Positions 1 to 9,987 of a stretch of DNA of 64,000 nt are shown here, piece by piece. Numbering within the stretch: the first letter of the stretch is position 1; each line of letters starts with the position of its first letter. The position numbers were made by a program, and so were the translations under genes. Below the pieces are notes generated by a model. It had not been told where the DNA came from, did no database searches, and saw nothing but the letters and a program-made list of their open reading frames with translations. The DNA comes from an uncultured Paracoccaceae bacterium (GTDB lineage: Bacteria > Pseudomonadota > Alphaproteobacteria > Rhodobacterales > Rhodobacteraceae), in the NCBI GenBank assembly GCA_947487205.1, contig CANKVU010000020.1, positions 39,994 through 103,993 of the forward strand. Direction: 5' to 3'.

Positions 1-782
1 GCGCGTGCGGCCGTCGATCACGGCCAGGGCGCGCCTTGTGCGCCATTGGTTCAAGCACAATGGCGAGCGAACTCGCGCAAAGCGCCGAAGCTGTCGGACG
101 GGAAGTCGAGCGCCCCGCGCGCGTTGGGCTGCGGCGCCCCGGGCATCGGCATGCGCGGGCCCGGGGCCCCGCTTGCGCCCGCGCCGCCGCGTCACCGACA
201 GCCCTTCCTGCCGACAGAGCCGATAGGGCGTCTCGTGGTTCATAATCATGCCCTTCCGCTCGAGCAGAATGCCGATCCGGCGATAGCCGAACCGCCGCCC
301 TCTGCCGGCGATCTCCCTCCTCTCCTCGCGGACATCCGGGCCGTCCGGCGGGCGTTCTCGCCGGACCGTCCCGGGATCGACGCCGGCAAGCCGGCAGGCC
401 CGGCGCTGCAAGATGTCGTGAGCCCCGCATCGCCCTGGGCGCCGCCTCTCGCCGCTCGGTCGTTCGCCAGTGTCGCTCGGAGGAATGGCGCGCAATGGCG
501 CCCCGTCCGTTCCTTCCCGGCAGATCCTCCAGAACGACGTTGTCGAGCATGGTGGCGGCCAGCAGGCGCGTGAGCTTGGCGTTCTCGTCTTCCGAGCCTT
601 CAGGCGGACAGCCTCGGAGACCTCCAATCCGCCATACTTGGCCTTCAACTCGTAGAACGTCGCCGGGCTCAGGCCATGCCTGCGGCACATTTCCGCCGCG
701 GCCATCCCGTCGACGCAGTGCGTCGACCCCGCTCCTCGATCATCCCGATGATCTGCGCCTCGCCGAAACGGCTCGTCCGCAT
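1..782 (-). pseudogene. IS3-family transposase remnant A (orfA plus start of orfB), cut by window edge
   Basis: On the minus strand an orfA-like start (MRTSRFGEAQIIGMIEE) lies at about 782 and matches the N-terminal helix-turn-helix of IS3-family OrfA. The frame breaks after about 37 codons, and the match continues in other frames. Near 600-540 there is the OrfA C-terminus (LTRLLAATMLDNVVLEDL), and near 300-205 an OrfB segment (RRFGYRRIGILLERKG, then MIMNHETPYRLCRQEG). Several frameshifts are present, so no functional transposase can be made. The rest of orfB would lie beyond the left edge. Seen directly: the motif order on one strand in different frames. Inferred: a decayed IS3-family element. 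The exact group is not certain. Confidence 0.75.
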
Positions 783-1421
783 TCGTCCGCTCCTTCGCGG
801 GCGAGCAGACTCTACATTACAATGAGGGAGGCCACGGGGGGCAGGTGACCCGTCGCATTGTAAGCGGGTTCTCGGGAGCGGGACCCCGGCCCGCGTGGCA
901 AGACCCAAACCGGTGGACCTCATATTCCGATGCCCGGATATCGCCTTCGGGATCCGTGAAAAGGCTCTTCGCGAGCCCGGAAGGCCGCATGACGCCCGGA
1001 CCACAAAACGGGGTCAGGTCCCACCCGTCACGCACCCGGACCACTCAGTAGGAGCAGGCAAATCCCTCACGGACTATACAACAGCAGTCTCCGCGGGTGA
1101 CCCGGGGCGCGTCATTCTCCTTGTATAAGGCACCCGCTCGATCCTTACATTCCGGCGGCGGCCTGTACCGCGTTCCGTGAGAACCTCTATCCTTGGCGGC
1201 TCCCTATGGCCCACACAACGACTGACAGACTGACCGTCTTCTCCCGCATTGCGTGAGTTCATGTCGGCCCCGCTCCCGGCGAACGGCCGGTATGCCGAAG
1301 CCACATTGCAGCGGCCGGCGGTATTGCGCAGTCCGGTGAGGTCCGGGCATGCCGCGGCGGCCCGATCCGATTTCCACGCCTCTCCGACTACAGGGCAAGC
1401 GCCGCATGCCGGGCCCGAGGC
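783..1421. other. non-coding stretch, no gene recognised
   Basis: About 640 bases between IS remnant A and the spermidine-synthase-like gene. Short open frames occur on both strands, but none has a recognisable domain, a convincing ribosome binding site or a coherent hydropathy pattern. No tRNA, terminator with a T-run or repeat array was seen. It probably includes the former end of the insertion sequence, but terminal inverted repeats could not be identified by eye. Confidence 0.5.
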
Positions 1422-3008
1422 TTAACGATGGCCGGCCCATCCCCGATCATCCGTGAAGGCGCGGCCTGCCGAGATCCGGGCGGGCTCGTACGCTTCGGGC
1501 AGGTCGGCTGCCAGGGCGAACGGCTCGCGCGATGCCGCCAGGAGGATGTTGGTGCGGCCCGTGGAACCGAGGTCGCCCTTCTCCACCTGAACATGCGGAT
1601 AAAGGCTGCCGAGAATGGCATAGACGCCACGGGCCAGCCGGCCATCGGGCACATCGATCAGGTTCACGTAGACCGGTCCTTCGACGATCGTTCGGAGGCG
1701 TTCGAATGTCTCTTGGGTGACCAGATGAGCCGGCACCGAATTCGAGGAGAACGCATCCACCACGGCGGCATCGAAGCGTCGCTCCGTCTCGTTCAGATAG
1801 ACCCGGCCGTCGGCATGGACGATGCCGAGCCGCCCCGTCACGTCCGGCTCACCCCGCTCCCCGGCAAAGCCTGTCCTTTCGATCATCGCCCCGGCCCATG
1901 GCATGTGTCGCCGAACGACCTCCGTCACCAGCGGGTCGATCTCGACCGCGATCGCCCGGGCCGCCGGTCGCGAGGCCAACAGCTTCGTGGGCAGCGTGTA
2001 ACCGCCGCCGCCCACGAACAGGACCGAGGGCGCTGGACCCAGATCACGGTCCATCCGCGCCCAGAGCCACCGCGTGTAGGACAATGCGAGTTCAGGCGAC
2101 GTTTCGGACGGGGCACCATTCGGCTCGATCTTTTCGGCGGCCTGGGTAATTCCATCCGAATAAAGGCGGACCTCACTGCCTTGCCGTACGACATTGAGGC
2201 AGGAAAACCCGGATTCATATTCGCAGATCCGACCTCCGGCGACCCCCGCAAGGCCGACGAAGGCCGCGGCTCCGATGACCACGCCGGGTCGCGGTTCCCG
2301 CGCATGCTCGGCAGGGCCTTCTGATCTGTCACTGCCACCCCGCGGGTCGGCCCGGATGAACGGCAGGCAGAGGAGCGCCGCCGCACCACAGGCAGCGAAG
2401 GTCGCCGCCGAGCCGATGACGGGAAGCGTGACGAAACCGGCGAGGATGGCGCCCAGGATTGCACCGGAAGATCCGGCTGCCATGACGAGCCCAAGCGACG
2501 AGCCCTCCCGGCCCGGACGAGCCTCGACAGCAAGCTTGGCCAGAAACGGCGAGGGCACGCTGATGAGAACCGAGGCGGGAAAGAAGCTCGCGACAACGCT
2601 GAAAAGCATTCCCCCGGTCCCCCGCGCGCCCATGGCGTAGACCATGCCGAGGGCGGTCGGTGACAACGCCATCAGAACCGCCGCCCCGACAAGAGCACTT
2701 TTGACGTTGCCCCCGGCCGTCGAACGCTCGCGCTCGGCGACAAGTCCTCCCAACGCACTTCCCAGCGAAAAGCCGGCCAGGACGGTCGCGATGACGGCGG
2801 TCCAAGTCAGCAGCGAGGTGCCGAAGAAAGGCGCGAGCACCCGCCCGGCCGCGATCTCATACGTGAGCCCTATCGCGGACAACACGAGTATGAGGGCGAT
2901 CGTGATCCAGAACCGCAAGACGGCCTCCCCGGCTTTCGTCAGGGCGGTGCCGAGCCCGCCATCAGGAATGTCGGGGCAAGTCACGAAGCGAACGTCGTTC
3001 CCCTGCAT
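1422..3008 (-). CDS. fused membrane / spermidine-synthase-like protein
   Basis: The 528-residue protein has two parts. Residues about 25-265 are a run of hydrophobic helices (the first contains LRFWITIALILVLSAIGLTY), of the type found in fused MFS/spermidine synthases. The C-terminal half is a Rossmann methyltransferase-like domain with a glycine-rich SAM-site motif (FVGGGGYTLPTKLL), an acidic strand end (AIAVEIDP) and the later motif VVDAFSSNSVPAHLVT. Spermidine synthases move an aminopropyl group to putrescine; in membrane-fused members the substrate is generally unproven, so polyamine synthesis is only a family-level guess. A start at the internal GTG just before LRFWIT is possible. The gene stands alone between two transposase remnants but is itself intact. 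Confidence 0.8.
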   Translation of the reverse strand: MQGNDVRFVTCPDIPDGGLGTALTKAGEAVLRFWITIALILVLSAIGLTYEIAAGRVLAPFFGTSLLTWTAVIATVLAGFSLGSALGGLVAERERSTAGGNVKSALVGAAVLMALSPTALGMVYAMGARGTGGMLFSVVASFFPASVLISVPSPFLAKLAVEARPGREGSSLGLVMAAGSSGAILGAILAGFVTLPVIGSAATFAACGAAALLCLPFIRADPRGGSDRSEGPAEHAREPRPGVVIGAAAFVGLAGVAGGRICEYESGFSCLNVVRQGSEVRLYSDGITQAAEKIEPNGAPSETSPELALSYTRWLWARMDRDLGPAPSVLFVGGGGYTLPTKLLASRPAARAIAVEIDPLVTEVVRRHMPWAGAMIERTGFAGERGEPDVTGRLGIVHADGRVYLNETERRFDAAVVDAFSSNSVPAHLVTQETFERLRTIVEGPVYVNLIDVPDGRLARGVYAILGSLYPHVQVEKGDLGSTGRTNILLAASREPFALAADLPEAYEPARISAGRAFTDDRGWAGHR

Positions 3009-3499
3009 CCCTCGTAGGCCGCGAACGGCGTGAGGGCAACTTCACACCGTAAAACGCCGATCCGGATTGATCTCGATCCTACGACCGCCCCGAATGACCT
3101 CGCATGCGACACATAGGTCGTCCGGGTCCTTCGCGCTGCTCCTTTGGAGCTTGCGGCGATACCCGGCGCGATCACGGGTTACGCGGCCCTACGGCCCTCA
3201 TCGAACGGATTCAGGAGAACGAATCTCTTTCAGAATACTAGGCGCGCGGTCGTGAAAATCGGCGCGGCGGATCGCGCGGGACGCCTCGACACCGCTGAGC
3301 ATGGCCTTGGCGCAGGAAAGCCCTTGCCGCGCTGGCCGTTCGCCGCGCCGTCAGGCGGAGGTCGAGGGGCCCTCGGGGCCGGTCGACGGCCCTCCACACG
3401 TGGCACCAGCGGCCGTTCTCCCGCAGGCAGGTCTCGTTAACCTCCCTTGTCAGGCCGCGCCCCCTGCGATGCCGGCCCTAGGCCCGTCTGCGGATCTCG
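3009..3499. other. non-coding stretch, no gene recognised
   Basis: About 490 bases upstream of the spermidine-synthase-like gene. It must hold that gene's promoter, though no clear -35/-10 pair stands out. Short frames on both strands show no recognisable domain. The right part may already belong to IS remnant B. Confidence 0.4.
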
Positions 3500-4330
3500 G
3501 TCGAGAAGGCCGAGCTGGAGAGCGGACAGCGTGCCGGGATCTCAAGCGATGCGGCCGGAAAGACCGAGCCATCGTCCGCTATCGGTCCGAGGACGATGGC
3601 GAGGGCGCGCGAGCAGGAGAACCGGGAGCCGCGCCAGGCGAACGGGATCCTCCGCAAGGGGGCGCCGATGGACATCGGGCTTCAGGGCATCAGGCGGGGC
3701 AAGCCGCACCGGACGAGGGTGCCGGACCAGAAGACGCCATGCCCATCGGACAAGGTGAACCGGCAGTTCCGGGTCTCGGCACCGAACGGTCTTTGGGGTC
3801 GTCCATCGAGGCGCCGTCGGTTCAAGCCCGATGGACGACGCTTTCACCTCCGTGGCCCCCTGGAAGGGCTTTGCCTCGTTCGGGCCACGCCCTCGAACCG
3901 GGGGCCGGCAGGCCCTCACCCGTCGTCGTCGGCGCGCATGCCCGAAAGATCGTTGGCTGGCGCGTCAGCACCTCGGCCCATGCGGGCTTCGGTCCCGATG
4001 CCCCGGAACAGGCGGTCCACGACCGCCGGCCGACGAAGGGGATGGGGCTCATCCGTCATTCGGATCGCGGCGCCAATACCTGTCCATCGGGTGTACGGAG
4101 CAGCTCGGCGAGCATTCGCCATTGTCCTTGAACCAGTGGCGGCCAAATGGCTCGTCATCGCGCCATCCGTCGGCAGTGGGGGCGACAGCTGCGGCAACGC
4201 ACCGGCCGAGACGATCAACGGCCTGTTCAAGGCCGAGGTCATCCATCGCCGCAATCCCTGGCGCAATTCCGAGGCCGTCGAATACGCGGCACTCGAATGC
4301 CGATGCCGTCGCCGCGCAGCCAACGAAACT
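3500..4330 (+). pseudogene. IS3-family transposase remnant B with internal deletion
   Basis: Plus-strand frames contain the OrfA C-terminal leucine-zipper motif (ENREPRQANGILRK at about 3617-3658). It is followed almost at once by mid-OrfB sequence (MDIGLQGIRRGKPHRT), so the OrfA end and the OrfB start have been deleted. Further OrfB core follows in shifting frames: ARKIVGWRVSTSAHAGF near 3947-3997, then KGMGLIRHSDRGAN near 4036-4077. Near the end are PSVGSGGDSCGNAPAETING and LFKAEVIHRRNPWRNSEAVE (about 4168-4290). These are the DDE-domain landmarks of IS3-type OrfB (HSDRG, ETINGL.KAEVIHR). At least two frameshifts and the deletion make it non-functional. Confidence 0.85.
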
Positions 4331-5360
4331 CAGCCCCCGGCAAGGCCGGGGCGGTTCCCATGGCGAATGCCAGGCACTTCGATATCGGCATCTTCCCTGG
4401 CTGACCCCGCGGCGGACGAGGGAAATGCTGGTGCGCGCGGACATGGTGCATCATTTCGCCGCCGCCGTGCGCGCGCCGATCGGAAAAATCCCTGAACGAC
4501 CGCCCCGCCCGGAACTTCTTCGGTGCTGCGACCGACCTGACATCGGCCGAGATCGCGCGGTTCTCCAGCGGTCCCTGGATCGTGCCATTCCGGGTCTTGC
4601 CGACACGCGACAGGCCAGCCCCCCTGGTGCGGGTCCGCGGGTGTTGCCCAACGCGCGAGGGCAATGACCGCGAGGCCCAACATCGGCATTGCCATGTTGC
4701 CGCAGAGGGACTTTGCCCTGGTGCCGCCGCTCTCGAGGCGGGGGGTGACGGCGAACGGCCGGCTCGCAAGCCTGGGGGCGCGAACCGCCGTCCATGGCGC
4801 AAAATCCGTATCGGCATCGACGAACGGACGTTCGAGATCCGGGCCATCGAGCGAGAGCCTGCGCACGAAGCGGTGTCGCTGGCGCATCGATGTCGCCGGA
4901 ATCGCCGAGCCATATCCCGACCCACGAGAAGGCCAAGCCGTGGCCCCCGTCGACCACGGGCCCGATCGCCCGGAACGACGCGCTCCGCACCTCGAAAGAC
5001 CTCGGCCGCGCCCTCTGGCGACGATGGTGAGGGGCCGGCCCGCCACTGGTCCAAGGGCGGCCCCGAACGAGACCACCGCCAACGCCGCGCCGAAACGAAG
5101 ATGCATCGCGCGAACCTGCTCGGGTGGAGCCTCGTCTCACGCGGTTTCGATCGCCAGGTTGCCGAACTCCGACATTGTGCCGAACGGCGACACCGCGCTC
5201 GGCATCGCGTCCACGCTACGCGGCCTGAACGCACCGGGACCTGTTCGCCACTTCGGGGGCGTCAACAAGTCCCGGCGCCCGCCTTCCGCAATAGGCCAGC
5301 GTTCACCGACCCACACGGAGCGCCTGGCGATTTGCCCTCGTCCACGTTTTCACGGCCCGA
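4331..5360. other. decayed stretch, no intact gene recognised
   Basis: About 1 kb between IS remnant B and the end of the catabolic operon. Minus-strand frames at about 4450-5110 are long, and one begins with a hydrophobic signal-like stretch (LRFGAALAVVSFGAALGPVAG). Composition flips between frames and no family motif holds together. It may be another decayed gene or simply open frame in GC-rich DNA. No RNA gene or terminator with a T-run was seen downstream of the operon. Confidence 0.4.
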
Positions 5361-8354
5361 TCAATCCCTGCATACGACGGTCGCGTCCGCCTCGGGGGAC
5401 GGATCCCGATCCGGGCCATCGCGGCCCCTCAATCCGGACGCGATGACCTGGACCGGATGGCGCAGACGTTTGCCGGAGAACCTGCGCGCCTGCGCCCGAC
5501 AGGAGAACCCGGTCGCCAGAAGTTCGCTGCGGTCCGCCTCGACATGGTCCTGCCATGCCAGGCCATAGACCGCGCGCGAGAGGTCCCGGTTCTCCGCTTC
5601 GTGCCCCCACAGGCCAGCCATCCCGCAACATCCCGACCGGACCGGGTCCAGCTCCAGCCCGGTGGCCTCGAAAACGGCCCGCCACCGCGCCAGATGCTCT
5701 GGAATGGCCGATGTCTCCGTGCAATGCCCGGCCATTCGATACCGGGTGGCCTTCCGGGCGACAGGTAACTTGTCCCGGGCGGTATGCAGGACCTCTTCGA
5801 TCGAGAGGATCGGCAGGTCCCGCGTCTCTTCGGCCATCTCCTGGCGGAGAAGCATGGTGAAGGCCGGCTCGACACTGACGAGCGTGGCGCCGGTTTCCGA
5901 CCAGGCCCGCAACCGCGCCGCGAGGGCGGCCCGAATATCCGGCACCGTGTCCAGGAGGCCGCGAACCTCCAAAGCCTTGCCGTTCCTCAGCGGAGGCGTG
6001 TAGCAGACTTGTCCGGTCGCGAACTTCAGGCACCGGGCGGCATCGGCAAGCACCTCCGGTTCGAACACTCCGAGAAAACTGTCCGACAGCAGGACGATAC
6101 CGTTCCGGGGCGAGTCGGCCCCGGAGCGGAGCGGGCGTGCCCCCGCCTCCCGCATCACCGCCGAAAGCGGTCGTTTCGGGACTGCCGGCAGGTCGACCAC
6201 TCCAAACGCTCTTTCGAAAAGGCGCCGCGTCGCACCCAGGCGCATCGCCGGCCGGGAAACCGTCGGAAACCGGGCCGCGACGAGCGTGGCCGGCTCGAGC
6301 ATCCGGACGAGGAGGTCACGCCGTGGACGGGGGTGGTTCCGATGCCACTCATCCAAGAACCGCGCCTTCATCGAGGGGATGTCGACGCGCACCGGGCATT
6401 GGCTGCTGCAGGCCTTGCAGGATAGGCAGGTCGACAAGCTCCTGTTCAATTCCCGCCCCACCCTCTCGGCCGCCGCGGGGTCGGAGTCGGTTTCGGTCTG
6501 GTGCAGCCATTCGCGGATCAGCGCCGCCCGCCCCTTGGGCGACTGCACGCGGTCGCCGGTCGCCTTGTAGGAGGGGCACATCTCGACCGCGGCGTCCCAG
6601 TGGAAGCACGCACCGTTCCCGTTGCACCCGATCGCTCCCCGGAACGCCCGGGCCGCCTCGCCGCCGATTTCGGCGTCGCGGGCCCCCCGGAACGGCAGGC
6701 CGTCGATGCGTCCGACCTGACCCGATGCGCCGAGGGGTCCCACGAGCTTGCCCGGGTTGAGGCGGCCCTCCGGGTCGAATGCCGTCTTGATTTCCCGAAG
6801 GTAACGGTAGAGCCCGGCACCGAAATAGGTCTCGAGATATTCGCCCCGCACCCCCTTGCCGTGTTCGCCCCAGATCAATCCGCCATGCCGCAGGGCAAGA
6901 TCCGCCACGGCGTCCGAGATCGGACGGATCAGCGCCCGGTCCTCGGACCGGGTCATGTCGAGCATGGGGCGGACATGCACGCATCCCGCATCGGCATGGC
7001 CGAACATGCCGTAAGACAGACCCGACGCGTCGAGAATCGCCCGGAACTCTCGCACGAAGCCCACGAGGGCCGCGGGCGGGACCGCCGCATCCTCGACGAA
7101 GGCGGTGCCCTGCCGCCCGTCATCGCCCTGTGACAGAAGCCCCACCGCATCCTGGCGGAACCGGGCCATCGCGGCGACCGTGCCGGGATCGGAGGCGACG
7201 ACGCATCCCCGGCACGCCGCCTGGTCCCCGGCCCGCGCGGAGATGCGCTCCAATTGCGCCTCCACGACCGCGCGGCTGTCACCGGACACTTCGGCGAACA
7301 GATAGCCGCCCATCTCCGACAGGCCGCCGACGAAGTCGCGCAGCTCGTCCCAGACGGGAGTGCTGCGGCCCATCCGCACCACCCTGTCGTCCAGGAACTC
7401 CACCGCCTCGGGATCGGCGGGCAGCAGGTCGGGCACCGCCCCCAGGGCCGCGTCGCAATCGTCATATGCCAGGAGCGCCACGCCCCGATACCGGGGCAGC
7501 CTGGTCAGGGCCAGTTCGATCGACTCCGCCACGGCCAGGGTGCCTTCGGAGCCGGCGAACAGCTTCGTCAGGCGCAGGCCCCCGTCCGCCCGCGCCGTGT
7601 CGCGAAGGTTGTAGCCCGTCAGGCCCCGATTCATGTCCGGAAAGATCCGGGCGATCTCCTCCCGCCGGTCGGGCAGGCCCCGGTCCAGGCAGGACAGGAT
7701 CGGGGCGAGGGGTCCGCCTTCCGCGATGGCCGCGGCAACCGCGCCGGGATCCATGTCGCGCAGGGTCGCCCGGCTGCCATCGGCGAGAACCACGTCCACC
7801 GAGAGCAGATGGTCCGAGGTGCGCCCGTAGCGGCACGATCCCTTGCCCGAGGCGTCGGTCGCGACCATCCCGCCGATCGTCGCCCGCGACGCGGTGGAGA
7901 CCGAGGGCGCGAACATCCAGCCACGGGGCCGCAGCCAGGCGTTGAGCCGGTCGAGCACCACGCCCGGACCCACGCTGACAATACCGCGCTCCGGGTCGAA
8001 ATGGCCGATGCCCGTCATGTGACGCGACGTGTCGAGAACCACGCCGCCCGTCAGGGATTGCCCGTTCGTTCCCGTTCCACCGCCGCGGGGCGTCACCGCG
8101 ATCCGGTGCCGCGCCGCGAAACTCGTGGCGAGGGCCAGGTCGTCGCCGTCCCGCGGCTCCAGCACCCCCGCGGGCGGGATGTGATAGATGCTGTTGTCGG
8201 TCGCAGTCGCGATGCGGGGACCGGGGCCGAAACGGACGCCACCGGCGAAACCCGCCGCCACGAGGTCGGCCCGGAACCGCTCCAGGGCGTCCGGGTCCGG
8301 GGCTCCGAGGGCGGTCGGCACGTCCCCTGCCCCGATGTCCATCTCCTCACCCAT
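5361..8354 (-). CDS. FAD-linked oxidase with Fe-S domain, YdiJ / D-2-hydroxyacid dehydrogenase type
   Basis: The 997-residue protein has an N-terminal FAD_binding_4 domain with the pyrophosphate-binding motif PRGGGTGTNGQSLTGG at about 88-103. A vanillyl-alcohol-oxidase-type C-terminal domain follows. The last third is a ferredoxin-like and CCG-domain segment, with cysteine motifs CNGNGACFHWDAAVEMCP and CLSCKACSSQCP for Fe-S clusters, and GHCTETS and SGCCGMAGLWGH nearer the end. Length and architecture fit YdiJ-type D-2-hydroxyglutarate dehydrogenases and related D-lactate/glycolate oxidases, which oxidise 2-hydroxy acids and pass electrons to the respiratory chain. It is the last gene of the operon and its start overlaps the end of the GMC gene by 8 bases. 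The true substrate is not shown by sequence. Confidence 0.9.
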   Translation of the reverse strand: MGEEMDIGAGDVPTALGAPDPDALERFRADLVAAGFAGGVRFGPGPRIATATDNSIYHIPPAGVLEPRDGDDLALATSFAARHRIAVTPRGGGTGTNGQSLTGGVVLDTSRHMTGIGHFDPERGIVSVGPGVVLDRLNAWLRPRGWMFAPSVSTASRATIGGMVATDASGKGSCRYGRTSDHLLSVDVVLADGSRATLRDMDPGAVAAAIAEGGPLAPILSCLDRGLPDRREEIARIFPDMNRGLTGYNLRDTARADGGLRLTKLFAGSEGTLAVAESIELALTRLPRYRGVALLAYDDCDAALGAVPDLLPADPEAVEFLDDRVVRMGRSTPVWDELRDFVGGLSEMGGYLFAEVSGDSRAVVEAQLERISARAGDQAACRGCVVASDPGTVAAMARFRQDAVGLLSQGDDGRQGTAFVEDAAVPPAALVGFVREFRAILDASGLSYGMFGHADAGCVHVRPMLDMTRSEDRALIRPISDAVADLALRHGGLIWGEHGKGVRGEYLETYFGAGLYRYLREIKTAFDPEGRLNPGKLVGPLGASGQVGRIDGLPFRGARDAEIGGEAARAFRGAIGCNGNGACFHWDAAVEMCPSYKATGDRVQSPKGRAALIREWLHQTETDSDPAAAERVGRELNRSLSTCLSCKACSSQCPVRVDIPSMKARFLDEWHRNHPRPRRDLLVRMLEPATLVAARFPTVSRPAMRLGATRRLFERAFGVVDLPAVPKRPLSAVMREAGARPLRSGADSPRNGIVLLSDSFLGVFEPEVLADAARCLKFATGQVCYTPPLRNGKALEVRGLLDTVPDIRAALAARLRAWSETGATLVSVEPAFTMLLRQEMAEETRDLPILSIEEVLHTARDKLPVARKATRYRMAGHCTETSAIPEHLARWRAVFEATGLELDPVRSGCCGMAGLWGHEAENRDLSRAVYGLAWQDHVEADRSELLATGFSCRAQARRFSGKRLRHPVQVIASGLRGRDGPDRDPSPEADATVVCRD

Positions 8355-9951
8355 CGCGGCCCAGGATCATGTCCGCGCCCTTCTCTGCGATCATGAACAC
8401 GGCGGCCTGGATGTTGCCGGATACCTGGGTCGGCATGATCGAGGCATCCACGACCCGCAATCCCGCCACGCCATTGACCCGCAGCCGCGGATCGACCACC
8501 GCCTCCGGATCCACGCCCATCCGGCAGGTGCCCGCGGCGTGGTAGATCGTCTGCCCGTTCGACCGGGCGAAGCGCAGCCAGTCCTCGTCGCTGTCGCAAC
8601 CGGGGCCCGGCGACATCTCCGCCACGCGCCACTCGTCCAGCGGCGGCTGCTCCACGATGCGGCGCCCCTCGCGCATGCCCGCGATCATGGTCATGCGGTC
8701 CTCGGCCGCGTCGAGGAAGTTCGGCCGGATCGCGGGCTGGTCCTCCATCCGCGGGGACCGGGCATGGATGCTGCCTCGCGACTGGGGCCGGAGCTGGGTC
8801 ACGCCGAGCGTCATGCCCGGTTCCGCTTCCAGCTTGCGCTCGGCGGCATTGGCATAGCTCGCGTGCATGAAGAAGAACTGCACGTCAGGGCCGGCCAGAT
8901 CCTCGCGGGTGCGCACGAAGCCATAGGCGAGGCCGGTGCCGAAGGTCAGGATCCCGCGCCGCCCGACGCCGTACCGAAGAACCTCCCGAACCAGACGCAG
9001 GCCGCGGCCAAGTTCGTTGAGGGTCTCGGGGCGGCTGACGCGCCAGTTCAGCCGCGTGCAGAAATGGTCGGAATAATTCTCGCCGACCTGGGACAGGTCC
9101 CGCACCGGGGCGATCCCCAATTCGGCGAGGCGCGCACCGTCGCCGATGCCGCTCAGTTCCAGCAGGTGCGGCGTCTGCACCGCCCCGGCACACAGCACGA
9201 CCTCGCGGCCGGCGGCGAAGGTCTCCTCGGGGCGACCGTCGCGGGCAACGGCGACCCCGGTCGCGCGCCCGTCCTCGACCAGGATCCGTCGGACCCGCGC
9301 CCCGGTTTCGATCCGCAGGTTGGGACGGTCCCGGACGGGATCGAGATAGGCCGCCGCCGCGCTGACCCGCCGGCCGTTCTTCTGGTTGACCTGGTAATAT
9401 CCGAATCCCTCCTGCGTCCGGCCATTGTAATCCGGGTTCAGGGCGTGACCGGCGGACCGGGCGGCGGCGAGGAACGCCTCCCCGATCCCCGGGCGCTCGG
9501 CGACCTCGGTGACGGGAAGCGGTCCCTCGGCGCCGCGGAAGCCGTCGGGGTCGGGGTCGGCATAGCTCTCCACCCGGCGGAACAGGGGCGCCACGTCGTC
9601 GAAGCTCCACCCCGTGCACCCCATCTGCGCCCAGCCGTCGTAGTCGAGGCGCTGGCCGCGGACATAGATCATGCCGTTGATCAGGGTGGAGCCGCCCAGC
9701 CCCTTGCCGCGCGGGATCGCGATCGGGCGGTCCATCGTCCCCGGCTCCGGGTCGGAGGTGAACATCCAGTTGAACCGGGGATTGGTCAACAGCTTGTAGA
9801 AACCCGCCGGAATGACCGTCCAGGGGCTGCGCGCCCGCTCCCCGGCCTCGATCAGGACCACCCGGTTCCGGGGATCGGCGCTCAACCTGTTGGCCAGGAC
9901 GCACCCGGCGGTGCCGCCCCCCACGATGACGTAATCGGCCGGTTCAGACAT
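8347..9951 (-). CDS. GMC-family FAD oxidoreductase (choline-dehydrogenase-like)
   Basis: This 534-residue GMC protein has the FAD dinucleotide motif VIVGGGTAGCVLANRL at residues 9-23 and the first GMC signature RGKGLGGSTLINGMIYVRG at about 81-99. The second signature, GAVQTPHLLELSGIG, lies mid-protein. The C-terminal catalytic block is YHAAGTCRMG, followed by VVDASIMP. GMC enzymes oxidise primary or secondary alcohols to aldehydes or ketones with FAD. The family covers choline, glucose, polyethylene glycol and aryl alcohols, so the operon context is needed to guess the substrate. No signal peptide is present, so it is probably cytosolic or membrane-associated. It follows the AroE-like gene after a 36-base gap and overlaps the downstream flavin/Fe-S dehydrogenase. 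Confidence 0.92.
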   Translation of the reverse strand: MSEPADYVIVGGGTAGCVLANRLSADPRNRVVLIEAGERARSPWTVIPAGFYKLLTNPRFNWMFTSDPEPGTMDRPIAIPRGKGLGGSTLINGMIYVRGQRLDYDGWAQMGCTGWSFDDVAPLFRRVESYADPDPDGFRGAEGPLPVTEVAERPGIGEAFLAAARSAGHALNPDYNGRTQEGFGYYQVNQKNGRRVSAAAAYLDPVRDRPNLRIETGARVRRILVEDGRATGVAVARDGRPEETFAAGREVVLCAGAVQTPHLLELSGIGDGARLAELGIAPVRDLSQVGENYSDHFCTRLNWRVSRPETLNELGRGLRLVREVLRYGVGRRGILTFGTGLAYGFVRTREDLAGPDVQFFFMHASYANAAERKLEAEPGMTLGVTQLRPQSRGSIHARSPRMEDQPAIRPNFLDAAEDRMTMIAGMREGRRIVEQPPLDEWRVAEMSPGPGCDSDEDWLRFARSNGQTIYHAAGTCRMGVDPEAVVDPRLRVNGVAGLRVVDASIMPTQVSGNIQAAVFMIAEKGADMILGRDG

Positions 9952-9987
9952 CGTGATCGCCTCCCCGCCCGCGCCGCCAGCCGGCGG

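Noticed and set aside
783..1421. short frames and GC-rich repeats as possible ncRNA
   Set aside because: No conserved structure, promoter or T-run terminator could be recognised.
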